Notes: generated by a model from the letters alone, not told the origin. DNA of 64,000 nt from Pollutibacter soli (GCA_029269725.1 JARJHS010000001.1:1054001-1118000), one strand, 5' to 3'; positions 27,255 to 37,117 are shown, counted from the stretch's first letter. Translations and numbers: made by a program.

Positions 27255-28163
27255 ATGGCTCCAAACGAACAGAACAGGGAACTGGCTAGAAATTTCTTCT
27301 TTAACTTACTCGGGCTTTTAACCGTAATTCCACTCGCCCCATTGGTGAACAGAGTCATTCCCCCTATTCTTATCGGGAGTTTCAATGCAGATCTCCTTAT
27401 CGCCATCTTAATTTCTTTTCTCTTCGTACGTTTTATTCTCTGGATTTTTCGTCCCCTGATCATCCCGTCATTCATCATGGTCGTGGTGGTAGTCCTGTTT
27501 CAGATATTTACCCATAGCTATAACCTGCAAAGCATGGTGAATGATTACCGGAACCTGGTAATGCAGAATTGGAAGAACAAGGACAAGAAAGAGAAAGAGC
27601 TATTCCTGATAAAATCCTCCCTTTTCGACACCGATGTGGAAATGGCGGTGAAGGGAATGAAATCAAAAATGAACCACAAGGATTCGGTGGTGCGGAATTT
27701 TGCGGTGAAACATTCACTTGAAAATTTTGACGAAGCATATCCTAAGTATGGTTTCTATGTAAGATTTCTTTCGCTCTTTAAATACATCAACAGCAATTTC
27801 AAATATGTTTCAGATGCGCAGCGTGATGAATATTATGCAACAGCGCGCGAAACAATTGAATCCGGCCTTGGGGGTGATTGCGATGACCATACCATCCTGA
27901 TGATCTCTACGATGAGATCCATCGGTGCAAAATGCAGAATGGTTTTATCAGTTGACCACGTTTACCCGGAATTACATTGCGGAGACAAACAAAGTTTTCT
28001 GAAATTTCAGAATGCAATCACTGATTTATTTTATGATCAGCCGTTCTCAGGTTTGTATTACCGCGAAGAAAATGGCCAGTACTGGATTAATCTTGATTAC
28101 ACCGCACGCCATCCCGGCGGTCCTTATGTCGACAATAAAGCCTATGCTGTTGTTGAATTCTGA
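27255..28163 (+). CDS. Transglutaminase-like membrane protein
   Basis: 302 residues from the ATG at 27255; a TTG nine codons upstream is less likely. The first 90 residues hold two to three membrane helices (NLLGLLTVIPLAPLVNRVI, then LLIAILISFLFVRFILWIF and IIPSFIMVVVVVLFQIF). Residues about 165-300 are a papain-like transglutaminase core: GLGGDCDDHTILMISTMRSIG supplies the Cys, VDHVYPELH the His region and YWINLDYTA the Asp. Such proteins may act as peptidases or crosslinkers on the cytoplasmic face or in the envelope. Substrate unknown. Confidence 0.75.
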   Translation: MAPNEQNRELARNFFFNLLGLLTVIPLAPLVNRVIPPILIGSFNADLLIAILISFLFVRFILWIFRPLIIPSFIMVVVVVLFQIFTHSYNLQSMVNDYRNLVMQNWKNKDKKEKELFLIKSSLFDTDVEMAVKGMKSKMNHKDSVVRNFAVKHSLENFDEAYPKYGFYVRFLSLFKYINSNFKYVSDAQRDEYYATARETIESGLGGDCDDHTILMISTMRSIGAKCRMVLSVDHVYPELHCGDKQSFLKFQNAITDLFYDQPFSGLYYREENGQYWINLDYTARHPGGPYVDNKAYAVVEF

Positions 28164-28257
28164 TTTGTAGTAATTTTTTTACATCCCGGGCGCTCACCCA
28201 GATTTTTTTTGTGATAAAGACAGGTGGAATTATCTTTTACGGATAAACCTCACCGTA

Positions 28258-30006
28258 ATGAGACAAACCTTTTTCTTTCACGGATTTTTTATCCTGTTTT
28301 TTTTCCTGTTCATACCGGACAACAGAAATCAGTCTTTCACCGATGCAGATCCGTTGTTCCGTATTCAGAAGAAAAAATTACAGGCCCTGAAATGTTATCC
28401 GGACCTTACCCAGGATAATCTTTTACCTGAGGATGCCATGTCCATGATCCCGCTGCCTGATTGGGGAAAACATCAATGGAAGATCTCAACAAAGAGTGAC
28501 AGTGCCCAGTTCTATTTTAACCAGGGCGTGACGATGTATTACAGCTTTCATATCATAGAGGCGCTTGCATCATTTAAAAAAGCAAGAACAATTGATTCCA
28601 CTTCGGCGATGTGCTGGTGGGGCGAAGCACTCTCCTATGGACCAAACATCAATGACGTTGAATATGCTGCTGCACCTGATGCATTGTTTGCTGCACAAAA
28701 AGCCAGCGTTCTTTCAACAGCTGCTTCCGCGAGAGAAAAAGGCCTGATCAATGCAATGATGGTCAGGTATACGAATGACACATCAGTTTCCCGTGCTGAT
28801 TTGAACAACAGGTACCTTAATTCGATGAAAAGCCTCTATAAACAGTTTCCGAATGATGCAGAAGTTGGTACTCTTTATGCGGACGCTATCATGCTCGTTC
28901 ATCCCTGGGATCTGTATGATGATCAGTCGTTGCCCAAACCCTGGACACCTGAATTGACCGGCGTTCTTGAAAAAATGATCAAACTGAATCCGAATCATCC
29001 GGGAGCAAATCACTATTATATTCATGCGGTGGAAGCATCGCTGAATCCAGAAAAAGCAAATCACAGCGCAACTGTTCTACCCCGCATTACCCCGAAAGTT
29101 TCACACACCGTGCATATGCCTTCTCATATTTATATACGCACAGGTGATTTCGAGAAAGGAATGCAGGTAAACATCGCTGCAAATAAAAGCTATAGTGAAT
29201 ACCTGGGATTGATGCCTGAAGTAGTTAACAATGCATTTCTCTACCAGCTGCACAATGTACATATGCAGGCTAACTGTGCAATGATGTTTGGGGATGCGCA
29301 ACTCAGTGCAGAGACAGCTGCGGGTTGCAGATCAGACATTCCGGTGGAATACCTTTCCTGGGATGCACCATTCGGTGAATATATCCAGTATATGTACATG
29401 ACGCCCGCTTTTGATCTCATCAGGTATGGTAAATGGAATGATATTCTGCAGATGGCGGAAATCCCTGACAGTCTTGCCTATGCGAAAATAATTTTTCATT
29501 TCAGCCGGGGTACGGCTTTCGCCCGACAGCAGCAAACCTTATCTGCAAAACAGGAGCTGACTAAAATGCAACAAATCCTGGAAAATACTCCCAAATTAAA
29601 AATCAAAATGGGTGCATTTAATTCCGCATATGACGCTGGAAAAGTTGCAGAGAACATGTTGTCAGGCTTTATTGCTGAATCTGAAAACCAATACATGAAG
29701 GCTGCTGAGTTGCTGACTATGGCAGTGGATTCAGAAACAAAACTGGTGTACAACGAACCGCGCGACTGGATCCTTCCTGCGCGAGCGTACCTGGGAAATG
29801 TTTTGCTGAAGGATAAAAAATTTGCAGATGCTGAACGGGTGTTCCGTAAAGACCTCGTCATACATCCCGGTAATGGTTGGTCGACCATTGGCCTGTCAAA
29901 AGCACTCGAGGGACAAGGAAAATCCGCAGCGGCAAAAACTGTTTTGACTAAGGCTAAGCTTGATGTTCAGAACAAAAATTTTAACCCGGCGGGCCCTGTT
30001 TTTTAA
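28258..30006 (+). CDS. TPR-repeat protein, secreted or membrane-anchored
   Basis: 582 residues. An N-terminal hydrophobic segment (FFFHGFFILFFFLFIPD) looks like a signal peptide or anchor. After it, FNQGVTMYYSFHIIEALASFKKARTIDSTSAMCWWGEALSYG is a TPR-type unit, and DPKNPGW-like units recur to the C-terminus (FADAERVFRKDLVIHPGNGWSTIGLSKAL). A conserved centre, NPNHPGANHYYIHAVEAS with HTVHMPSHIYIRTGDF, is typical of a large family of bacterial TPR proteins of unknown role. No enzyme motif was seen. A small membrane protein gene follows 52 bp later. Confidence 0.8.
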   Translation: MRQTFFFHGFFILFFFLFIPDNRNQSFTDADPLFRIQKKKLQALKCYPDLTQDNLLPEDAMSMIPLPDWGKHQWKISTKSDSAQFYFNQGVTMYYSFHIIEALASFKKARTIDSTSAMCWWGEALSYGPNINDVEYAAAPDALFAAQKASVLSTAASAREKGLINAMMVRYTNDTSVSRADLNNRYLNSMKSLYKQFPNDAEVGTLYADAIMLVHPWDLYDDQSLPKPWTPELTGVLEKMIKLNPNHPGANHYYIHAVEASLNPEKANHSATVLPRITPKVSHTVHMPSHIYIRTGDFEKGMQVNIAANKSYSEYLGLMPEVVNNAFLYQLHNVHMQANCAMMFGDAQLSAETAAGCRSDIPVEYLSWDAPFGEYIQYMYMTPAFDLIRYGKWNDILQMAEIPDSLAYAKIIFHFSRGTAFARQQQTLSAKQELTKMQQILENTPKLKIKMGAFNSAYDAGKVAENMLSGFIAESENQYMKAAELLTMAVDSETKLVYNEPRDWILPARAYLGNVLLKDKKFADAERVFRKDLVIHPGNGWSTIGLSKALEGQGKSAAAKTVLTKAKLDVQNKNFNPAGPVF

Positions 30007-30058
30007 TAATTGGTTTGTTTCAAAATAATTTTAGATATTTGACCCGTTAAAATTCTAT

Positions 30059-30235
30059 ATGGATAAAAGAATTTCTACCCTGATATTTTTGTTCGTGATA
30101 TATTTTATCGTGGCATTGACCATGACGTTATTTACACCCGTGCAGCAGGTACTCACTTTCCTGTTCTATAGTTTTACCGGATTGTTGCTGTTTTTTTTAT
30201 TTTTCTTCCTGTGGATGTTACACAGGAAAGACTAA
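30059..30235 (+). CDS. 58-residue membrane protein with two helices
   Basis: ATG at 30059 to TAA at 30233-30235. The chain is MDKRISTLIFLFVIYFIVAL, a short polar turn (TPVQQ), then a second hydrophobic stretch (VLTFLFYSFTGLLLFFLFFF) and a basic end, LWMLHRKD. This layout is typical of a small two-helix inner membrane protein. It follows the TPR gene by 52 bp on the same strand and is followed by a terminator, so it may be the last gene of that unit. I recognise no family. Confidence 0.6.
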   Translation: MDKRISTLIFLFVIYFIVALTMTLFTPVQQVLTFLFYSFTGLLLFFLFFFLWMLHRKD

Positions 30236-30258
30236 GAACCAATACCAACTGTAATAGA

Positions 30259-30284
30259 AAATCCTGCCTTGTGCAGGATTTTCG
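30259..30284 (+). terminator. Intrinsic terminator
   Basis: AATCCTGC and GCAGGATT form an 8-bp stem around a 5-nt loop, followed by TTTTCG and preceded by AAAA. It lies 25 bp after the small membrane protein. Confidence 0.75.
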
Positions 30285-30339
30285 CATTATATGAGGATTG
30301 CATAAAATATTCAGAACGACTTCTATATAATTGCTTTAC

Positions 30340-30660
30340 TCAAATTTTAATTTATAAGTGTCGGCAATTCGTTATTCGCGAACTGGCCTTCGGCCTTCAA
30401 TCAATCGCCTTCGGCGAGTCGAACAACCTTCACGCGGAGGACGCAATGGAAATACACGCAAAGTCCCCGGAGGAAATTCAAAAAACAATTGCAATTGAAA
30501 AATCTAACAACTATAAACTTCTCCGCGTACTCCGCGGGCTGTTTCTTCGCGTACTCCGCGTGATTCATTTGAATCTCGCCGCAGGCGATTCAGAGATATG
30601 CGAGTCCTGCTTCGCGGGTGCGGTCGATTTGGTATGCTGTCGATAAAACGCGAAGCAGAG
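30340..30660. repeat. Mosaic of short GC-rich direct and inverted repeats
   Basis: Contains GGCCTTCGGCC, CGCCTTCGGCG, two copies of a TCCGCGTACTCCGCG unit (about 30522-30560), CGCCGCAGGCG and CGAAGCAG/CTGCTTCG. It differs from neighbouring DNA in GC content. A 125-codon frame runs through it but looks like a by-product of the repeats. It may be a decayed palindromic repeat cluster. Confidence 0.55.
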
Positions 30661-30670
30661 ACCCGCATAA

Positions 30671-30692
30671 AGAAGGCCGGATTTCTCCGGCC
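30671..30692 (-). terminator. Probable terminator of the oxidoreductase operon
   Basis: On the minus strand GGCCGG AGAAAT CCGGCC forms a 6-bp GC stem followed by TTCTTTATG. It lies about 140 bp past the end of the Gfo/Idh/MocA gene. Confidence 0.5.
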
Positions 30693-30833
30693 CGTAGTTG
30701 CTGTGTGCTAAGTAATGACTTATAAAAGATACTGATGGATATCTGTGATAAGAGAAAGATACAAAAAGTACCCAAAAATTTCCAGAGATTTTAAGCTCTC
30801 CATTCGGCTTTCACTATCGTCGTTCGTAGCTTC

Positions 30834-32273
30834 TTACATCACCAGTTTCCAACCATCCCTGTAATCTCTCTTCACAAACTGGTTCGCCTCATCGAAGTTC
30901 GTAATCTTCATGTTCTTCGCATCCCAGAGTAATTTTTTTCTTCCGAGATATTTGTCTTCCCAACCTTTCAGATTCGGATTCTGCATCATCCAGCTGCGGA
31001 TAGCGAGATTACCAATCAGGATACTTTCAGTGAAAGGACCGGCAAATTCAAACGGCGAACTCGTTTTTCCTTTTCCATATCCATCAATAGCGGCATTCAC
31101 CCACTGTACATAGTGTCCTTCAGGTACGCGTTTGATGGTTTCTTTTGGTAATGTTTTTTCTTTCATCAGTTTTGTAGGCAACAATCTTGGGTTTGCTCCA
31201 TAACAATCTGCGAGCAGTTTTCCTTTTGTTCCAACAAATAAAACACCACCATCCCAGTTACCAAAAGCTTCTTCCGGCTTCAGTTCATCAGGACGCTCAG
31301 GCAACAGGCCTCCATCGTGCCAGGACACTTTTACATTTCCTTTTCCATCTTTTCTTGGATAGTTAAGATGTATGATTGATGCAGGAGGACAGCTGTCAAG
31401 ATAGGGTTTGTCGTTCCACATTTCACGCCAGATAGTAACTACACTACACTCAACTTCGGTAGGATAATCAATCGGTAAGCAGCGGAACACCGGATCCATA
31501 ATATGACAAGCCATGTCGCCCAGTGCGCCTGTACCAAATGCCCACCATCCGCGCCAGTTGAATGGCAGGTATGCAGGATTATATTCCATTTGTTTTGCAG
31601 GGCCGAGCCAGAGATCCCAGTTGAGTTCTTTCGGAACTTCAAAACTTCCTGTAGGCGTTGGTATACCTTGTGGCCATACAGGTCTGTTCGTCCAGCAATC
31701 CACTTTATAAACATCTCCGATCAAACCGGCATTGATGATTTCCTGTGTTCTGCGAACGCCATCGCCGGAACCACCCTGGTTACCCATCTGTGTAACCACT
31801 TTGTATTTTTTAGCCGCTTCAGTTAAAATTCGCGCTTCATAGATGTCGTGTGTAAGCGGTTTTTGTACATACACGTGCTTACCCAGTTGCATAGCCGCTA
31901 AAGCTGCGACAGCGTGTGTATTATCAGGCGTTGATACACTTACAGCATCTATATTGTTTTTTTCTTTTTCCAGCATCTCCCTGAAATCCTTGTAGTAGGT
32001 CGCTTTAGGGAAACGCTCGCGGGATTTGACCGCCTGGCGATCATCAACGTCAACAAGACTTACAATTCTTGCTTTCGGACTCTTTGCAAACTCCGCAAGA
32101 TCACTTTCCCCTTTTCCACCGGCACCAATACCTGCGATATTGAGCTGGTCACTCGGAGGAATATATCCTTTTCCTAAAACATTCCGGGGTACAATAGTAA
32201 ATGCTGCGAGGCCCATAGATGCATCACGGATAAACTGACGACGCTCGTATCTGTTCTTTTTTTGCTTTGACAT
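30834..32273 (-). CDS. Gfo/Idh/MocA family oxidoreductase, Tat-exported
   Basis: 479 residues from the ATG at 32273; a longer ATG start at 32312 would overlap the upstream gene and bury the signal. The N-terminus carries a twin-arginine signal (ERRQFIRDASMGLAAF). The Rossmann domain has LNIAGIGAGGKGESDL and VSLVDVDD. The usual EKP catalytic lysine motif appears as VYVQKPLTHD. The C-terminal half is the family's beta-sheet domain (PYLPFNWRGWWAFGTGALGDMACHIMD). These enzymes oxidise or reduce sugars or cyclitols with NAD(P). Third gene of an operon with a GMC dehydrogenase and its subunit 3, so probably a periplasmic sugar-processing set. Confidence 0.88.
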   Translation of the reverse strand: MSKQKKNRYERRQFIRDASMGLAAFTIVPRNVLGKGYIPPSDQLNIAGIGAGGKGESDLAEFAKSPKARIVSLVDVDDRQAVKSRERFPKATYYKDFREMLEKEKNNIDAVSVSTPDNTHAVAALAAMQLGKHVYVQKPLTHDIYEARILTEAAKKYKVVTQMGNQGGSGDGVRRTQEIINAGLIGDVYKVDCWTNRPVWPQGIPTPTGSFEVPKELNWDLWLGPAKQMEYNPAYLPFNWRGWWAFGTGALGDMACHIMDPVFRCLPIDYPTEVECSVVTIWREMWNDKPYLDSCPPASIIHLNYPRKDGKGNVKVSWHDGGLLPERPDELKPEEAFGNWDGGVLFVGTKGKLLADCYGANPRLLPTKLMKEKTLPKETIKRVPEGHYVQWVNAAIDGYGKGKTSSPFEFAGPFTESILIGNLAIRSWMMQNPNLKGWEDKYLGRKKLLWDAKNMKITNFDEANQFVKRDYRDGWKLVM

Positions 32274-32308
32274 AGCTGGATCATTGATTTTTTTATCTGC
32301 TAATAATA

Positions 32309-32980
32309 TCAATCGAATTTTACAGTCTCATTAAGTTCTTTCTCTGAGTAGGCAAGATTATACTGCTTCAATACATCATCCGGAACACCTTTCCATTGGT
32401 TCGGAGTATTGCCAACATAACCCAGATCTTTCACGCCGATTTCAGAAGTATAAAAACCGGTTACCGTCAGGTTGCGCATCAATGTAAAAAATGCAACGCC
32501 TTGTTCGAGACCCGGTTTTACTTTTTTGGGATACGCGATATCATCCACGATCGCGATACGCTGTTCGGGTGTGATATCAGTAAATGATTTCTGATAACGT
32601 TTGTATGTTTCAAGTTCAAGCCAGCGAAGTCCTCCTCGCATGGGTGTTTTGTGACTGGGCTGATCTTTTACAATAAACTCGATGAATTCAGGAACTTTTG
32701 CGTCAGTGGCACTACCGCTGACTTCATCTTTTGGTACGATGATGTCTGCAAGAACGGTGATGATCGCCATTTCTGCAGGAGTGAAATAAGTATATGAAGT
32801 AACTTCTTCGTACTGCTTTATCTCCTGAGGCTGCCTGTCCAGCGTAAATCCACCAGGTGCGGCTTTTGCATCTGCTTTCGCAGCTGTTTCAGCACCATCT
32901 TTTGGTTTACAGGCATCAAGCAATACACCTGCAGAAAGGGTTCCTACGGCAAGGGTTTTTAACGATTTTCTCCTGTCCAC
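32309..32980 (-). CDS. Gluconate 2-dehydrogenase subunit 3-like Tat lipoprotein
   Basis: 223 residues. The N-terminus, MDRRKSLKTLAVGTLSAGVLLDAC, combines a twin-arginine motif with a lipobox ending at Cys24. A low-complexity Ala/Lys linker follows. The domain from about 65 (YFTPAEMAIITVLADIIVPKDE) is typical of the small subunit of flavin-dependent sugar dehydrogenases. It probably carries the unsignalled GMC flavoprotein through the Tat system. It lies 46 bp after the GMC gene and 35 bp before the Gfo/Idh/MocA gene. Confidence 0.85.
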   Translation of the reverse strand: MDRRKSLKTLAVGTLSAGVLLDACKPKDGAETAAKADAKAAPGGFTLDRQPQEIKQYEEVTSYTYFTPAEMAIITVLADIIVPKDEVSGSATDAKVPEFIEFIVKDQPSHKTPMRGGLRWLELETYKRYQKSFTDITPEQRIAIVDDIAYPKKVKPGLEQGVAFFTLMRNLTVTGFYTSEIGVKDLGYVGNTPNQWKGVPDDVLKQYNLAYSEKELNETVKFD

Positions 32981-33026
32981 AATAATGAGTATTTAAAGTG
33001 ATAAAAGATTGTAGCATTTAAAATGA

Positions 33027-34766
33027 TCAGGCGATGTTTTTCTTTTTCATCTGATCAACGAGGTATTCCGAAGCGCGCATAGAAAGTGCGAGGATCGTCC
33101 AGGTGATGTTTTTATCCGCCTGAGAGGTGAAGGCCGCGCCGTCAACCACAAATAGATTTTTACAATCATGTGCCTGGTTGTATCCGTTCAGAACCGAAGT
33201 CTTTGGATTAGAGCCCATCCTTGCAGTACCCGCTTCGTGAATAATTTTACCAGGAGATTCGAGACCATAATTGTTGTCCGGTCCGTCATCACCCCAGGTG
33301 ATCACTGCTCCCATGCCATGCATGATTTCTTTAAATGTCTCCTTCATGTGTTTGGCCTGTTTGATTTCATAATCCGTATACTTAACATTGAAACGAAGTA
33401 CCGGTATACCATATTTGTCAACCACGTTGGGATCGATTTCACAATAATTAGATTCAAGCGCAATTGCTTCTCCCCTTCCTGCCATACCTACACCTGCACC
33501 ATAGAAAAAGCGGACATCTTCTTTCAGCGATGCGCCATAGCCACCCGCTTCTTTTTTCTTCCCGTTAACCGGATAGGAACCATTCTGTCCTTCAATACCC
33601 ATCCCGAATCCATATGCCGGCTGCCCCATTCCGCCCCAGTATTCAATATGATAACCTCTTGGGAAATCGAGCTTCTTATTGTCTCCCCACCAGGGTGAGT
33701 ATACGTGCATACCACCGACTCCATCTTCGTTGTAACGTTTTCTACCGAAGAGCTGCGGAAGATAACCTCCCATTGCTGCGCCGGTAGAATCATGCAGGTA
33801 TTTACCAACCACATTGCTGCTGTTGGCAAGACCGTTCGGATATCTTGAAGATTTGGAATTAAGCAAAAGCCTTGACGATTCGCAGGCGCTTGCAGCGAGG
33901 ATCACTGAACGACCAAAAACCTGGTATTCAGATAAATCATTTTTATCGACATAAGATACACCAGTGGCGAGTCCGTTGCTATCGGTCAAAACTTCACGGG
34001 CCATGGCATTGTTGATGACCGTGAGGTTTCCTGTTTTCATCGCTGGAAGAACCAGTACAGAGGAGGAAGAGAAATCGGCGTGAACAGTACAACCCCTGTT
34101 ACACTGAGAACAGTAAAAGCACTGCCCGCGATCATCATTTATTTTTTTGGTAAGAATCGACAAACGGGAAGGGATAACCGGAACACCCATTTTGGTAGCG
34201 GAATTCTTGATCATCAGCTCGTGCAGCCTGGGCTTTGGAGGAGGAAGAAAAATACCGTCGGGCTCATTATCAATTCCTTCCACAGAACCGAACACACCGA
34301 TCAACTTGTCTATACGATCATAGTATGGTTTAATATCGTCATAGCTGATGGGCCAGTCTTCTCCAAGCCCGTCGATACTGCGTCTTTTAAAATCTTTTGG
34401 TCCGAAGCGAAGTGATATCCGGCCCCAGTGATTGGTACGTCCCCCAAGCATACGTGCACGCCACCAGTCCCACTGTGTGCCTTTTGCCGTCGTATAAGGT
34501 TCACCATCAATCTGCCAGCCCCAATAGCTGGCATCGAAATCACCGAAAGGTCTGAAAGCTGTACTCGCACCGCGCCTGGGCGATTCCCAGGGATTCTTTA
34601 ATTGTGTAACATTCTTTGCCGGATCATACATCGGGCCTGCTTCGATCAGGCATACCTTTAATCCTTCTTTCGAAAGGATATAGGCGGCCATTCCACCACC
34701 CGCTCCTGAACCGACAATTACTGCATCAAACTTTTCTGCATTCTTTTTAACCTGGAAATCTGGCAT
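33027..34766 (-). CDS. GMC-family flavoprotein dehydrogenase
   Basis: 579 residues. The FAD-binding N-terminus reads FDAVIVGSGAGGGMAAYILSKEGLKVCLIEAG. A Cys-rich patch, CFYCSQCNRGC, lies near residue 215. The C-terminal active-site block contains HEAGTARMGSNP and the closing LFVVDGAAFTSQADKN. There is no signal peptide of its own. With the Tat-type subunit 3 next door it would form a periplasmic sugar or sugar-alcohol dehydrogenase resembling gluconate or glucoside 3-dehydrogenases. No cytochrome c subunit is seen in the window. First gene of the operon. Confidence 0.9.
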   Translation of the reverse strand: MPDFQVKKNAEKFDAVIVGSGAGGGMAAYILSKEGLKVCLIEAGPMYDPAKNVTQLKNPWESPRRGASTAFRPFGDFDASYWGWQIDGEPYTTAKGTQWDWWRARMLGGRTNHWGRISLRFGPKDFKRRSIDGLGEDWPISYDDIKPYYDRIDKLIGVFGSVEGIDNEPDGIFLPPPKPRLHELMIKNSATKMGVPVIPSRLSILTKKINDDRGQCFYCSQCNRGCTVHADFSSSSVLVLPAMKTGNLTVINNAMAREVLTDSNGLATGVSYVDKNDLSEYQVFGRSVILAASACESSRLLLNSKSSRYPNGLANSSNVVGKYLHDSTGAAMGGYLPQLFGRKRYNEDGVGGMHVYSPWWGDNKKLDFPRGYHIEYWGGMGQPAYGFGMGIEGQNGSYPVNGKKKEAGGYGASLKEDVRFFYGAGVGMAGRGEAIALESNYCEIDPNVVDKYGIPVLRFNVKYTDYEIKQAKHMKETFKEIMHGMGAVITWGDDGPDNNYGLESPGKIIHEAGTARMGSNPKTSVLNGYNQAHDCKNLFVVDGAAFTSQADKNITWTILALSMRASEYLVDQMKKKNIA

Positions 34767-34951
34767 GAGAAGAGAAATTGTATTTATAAGAAGAAATGAA
34801 TCTGTTTAAAAAATTACGATTGCCGAAAATAGAAAATCATTGTAAAAATGAAGGTGAAAATCAGGTAAGCAGGAAAATTACAGAATAAAATGATTCATGC
34901 AATTATAATAAGCATCGTATATTTCAGATTTTATATAAATGAATTTTATAG

Positions 34952-37117
34952 ATGTATTTTTCAAACGGTTTTGTCATTAAACAACTCTATCGCCCATATA
35001 TTCTGACCGTTGCTATACTCTTTCTTTCCTTCATTTCCTGTAAAGACAAGCCGGATGTCAAAGCAGATCAGGCTGTTGAGCCGAGAGCAAAAAAAATCGC
35101 AGACACTTTTCGTGAACACGGTAAAGAACGCATAGATTTTTATAAGTGGTTGAGCAACCCTGATGATTCCGCTGTAATTCAGCAACTGGAAGCAGAAAAT
35201 AATTATGTTGAACAATATCTGAAGCATACGGCGGCTTTGCAGGACACGATCTACAATGAACTGGTGAGCAGGATAGAGCAGGATTACACATCTCTTCCTG
35301 AAAAATCCAATGGCTATTGGTACTATACCCGATATGAGCAGGGTAAACAGTATCCCCTGTACTGCAGAAAAAAAGAAACGACTGCTGCTCCGGAGGAAAT
35401 CATACTGAATGTAAACGACCTCGCCGAAGGATATGAGTTTTATTCGGTATATGGAAGAGAAATCAGCAGAGATAATCAATGGCTGGCTTATGCAGAAGAT
35501 ACTACGGGTGGAAGGCAGTGCCGTGGTCAGTTTTTTAATCTGAAAACGCAAACTTACTCGCCCGAAAAATTAGCGGATATCAGTGGGGATTTTGCCTGGT
35601 CGGATGATAACAAGACAATTTATTATGTTACAAACGATCATACCGTCCGGCCCTGTAAAGTATGGAAACACGTTTTAGGCACAGATCCTGGGCGTGATCA
35701 ATTGTTGTATACGGAAACGGACAGCACTTTCAATGTTTCCGTATCTGCTTCCCAGAATCATAAATTCATTTTTATTATTTCCGGAAGTACAAACACAACC
35801 GAGGCGAGGTATTTACCTGCAGACAATCCTGATGCCGCTCCTGTGCTCATTCAGCAACGCAAAAAAGATCTTCTCTATTACCCTGATTATTTTGATGGTG
35901 ATCAGTTTGTAATTTTTAATAATGACAAAGCAAAGAATTTCAAGTTATCTCAGACACCTGTTGCATCAACTGGAATAAACTCATGGAAAGACATTGTTCC
36001 TGTGCAGGATTCGGGCCTGTTGGTATCTTTTGAAATGTTCCGCGATTACCTGGTAATACAACATACGGTGAAAGGTCTTGCAGTTGTTACAGTAATGAAC
36101 CGGAAAGATAACAGTTCGTATAAAATAGATTTTGGCGAGCAATCGTATGTCGCTTACGTTGAGTCAGCCACAGACCAATTTGACCAGGACAGTATACGTT
36201 ACAGTTATACCTCATTAACCACTCCATCTTCCGACTATACTTTCAATCTTTCAACCAAAGAAAAAAAATTGCTGAAGCAACAAAAAGTCGGCGGAAACTA
36301 TGACGCTTCCTTATACCAGACTGAAAGAATCTGGGCACCTGCCACAGATGGCGTGCTTGTTCCGGTTTCACTGGTATACAGGAAAAATCTTTTCAAAAAA
36401 GATGGGAGCAATCCGATGTTACTATATGCCTATGGATCGTATGGATATAGTACAGATGCTGATTTTGATGCCTCTGTCATTTCATTACTTGATCGTGGTT
36501 TTGTATACGCAATTGCGCATATCCGCGGTGGCCAGGAAATGGGCAGGTATTGGTATGAAGATGGTCGTCAATTAAAAAAGAAAAATACGTTTACTGATTT
36601 CATTGATTGCGCAGCTTTTCTTGAAAAAGAAAAATATACTTCCGCAGATCGCATGTTTGCCAATGGTGGAAGCGCCGGTGGAATGCTGATGGGCGCCATT
36701 ACGAACCTTCGGCCGGAATTATTCAAAGGTATCCTGGCAGAAGTTCCGTGGATGGATGTGATCACCGATATGTACAATCCCAATCTTCCATTGACAACAC
36801 TCGAGTATGAAGAATGGGGCGATCCGCATGATGATGCTTTTTACAGCTATATGCTGAGTTGGTCACCTTACGACAATATTAAGCCAACAAAGTTTCCTGC
36901 AATATTGGCTACGGGTGGATTGAATGACACGCAGGTACCTTACTATTCTCCGGCAAAATGGGTTCAGAAAATCAGGGATAATAATACCGGCGATGCGCCT
37001 GTTTTATTCAAATGCAATATGGGCGCGGGTCATGGTGGTGCATCGGGAAGATTTGAACGACAGAAACTGACCGCATTGAAATATGCATTCATGATCGATC
37101 AGCTGAACAGTAAATAG
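34952..37117 (+). CDS. Prolyl oligopeptidase family (S9) peptidase, lipoprotein
   Basis: 721 residues. The signal ends in a lipobox, FLSFISC, at about residue 30, so it is probably anchored in an envelope membrane. Residues about 90-440 form the seven-bladed propeller that screens substrates. The hydrolase domain follows, with Ser in NGGSAGGMLMG (near 573), Asp in ATGGLNDTQVP (near 655) and His in GAGHGGASGR (near 694). The family cuts short peptides after proline or basic residues. The next gene starts 28 bp later on the same strand, so the two may be co-transcribed. Confidence 0.92.
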   Translation: MYFSNGFVIKQLYRPYILTVAILFLSFISCKDKPDVKADQAVEPRAKKIADTFREHGKERIDFYKWLSNPDDSAVIQQLEAENNYVEQYLKHTAALQDTIYNELVSRIEQDYTSLPEKSNGYWYYTRYEQGKQYPLYCRKKETTAAPEEIILNVNDLAEGYEFYSVYGREISRDNQWLAYAEDTTGGRQCRGQFFNLKTQTYSPEKLADISGDFAWSDDNKTIYYVTNDHTVRPCKVWKHVLGTDPGRDQLLYTETDSTFNVSVSASQNHKFIFIISGSTNTTEARYLPADNPDAAPVLIQQRKKDLLYYPDYFDGDQFVIFNNDKAKNFKLSQTPVASTGINSWKDIVPVQDSGLLVSFEMFRDYLVIQHTVKGLAVVTVMNRKDNSSYKIDFGEQSYVAYVESATDQFDQDSIRYSYTSLTTPSSDYTFNLSTKEKKLLKQQKVGGNYDASLYQTERIWAPATDGVLVPVSLVYRKNLFKKDGSNPMLLYAYGSYGYSTDADFDASVISLLDRGFVYAIAHIRGGQEMGRYWYEDGRQLKKKNTFTDFIDCAAFLEKEKYTSADRMFANGGSAGGMLMGAITNLRPELFKGILAEVPWMDVITDMYNPNLPLTTLEYEEWGDPHDDAFYSYMLSWSPYDNIKPTKFPAILATGGLNDTQVPYYSPAKWVQKIRDNNTGDAPVLFKCNMGAGHGGASGRFERQKLTALKYAFMIDQLNSK

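Noticed and set aside
30269-30646. 125-codon frame through the GC-rich repeat island
   Set aside because: Driven by repeats; no conserved motif and begins within a terminator.
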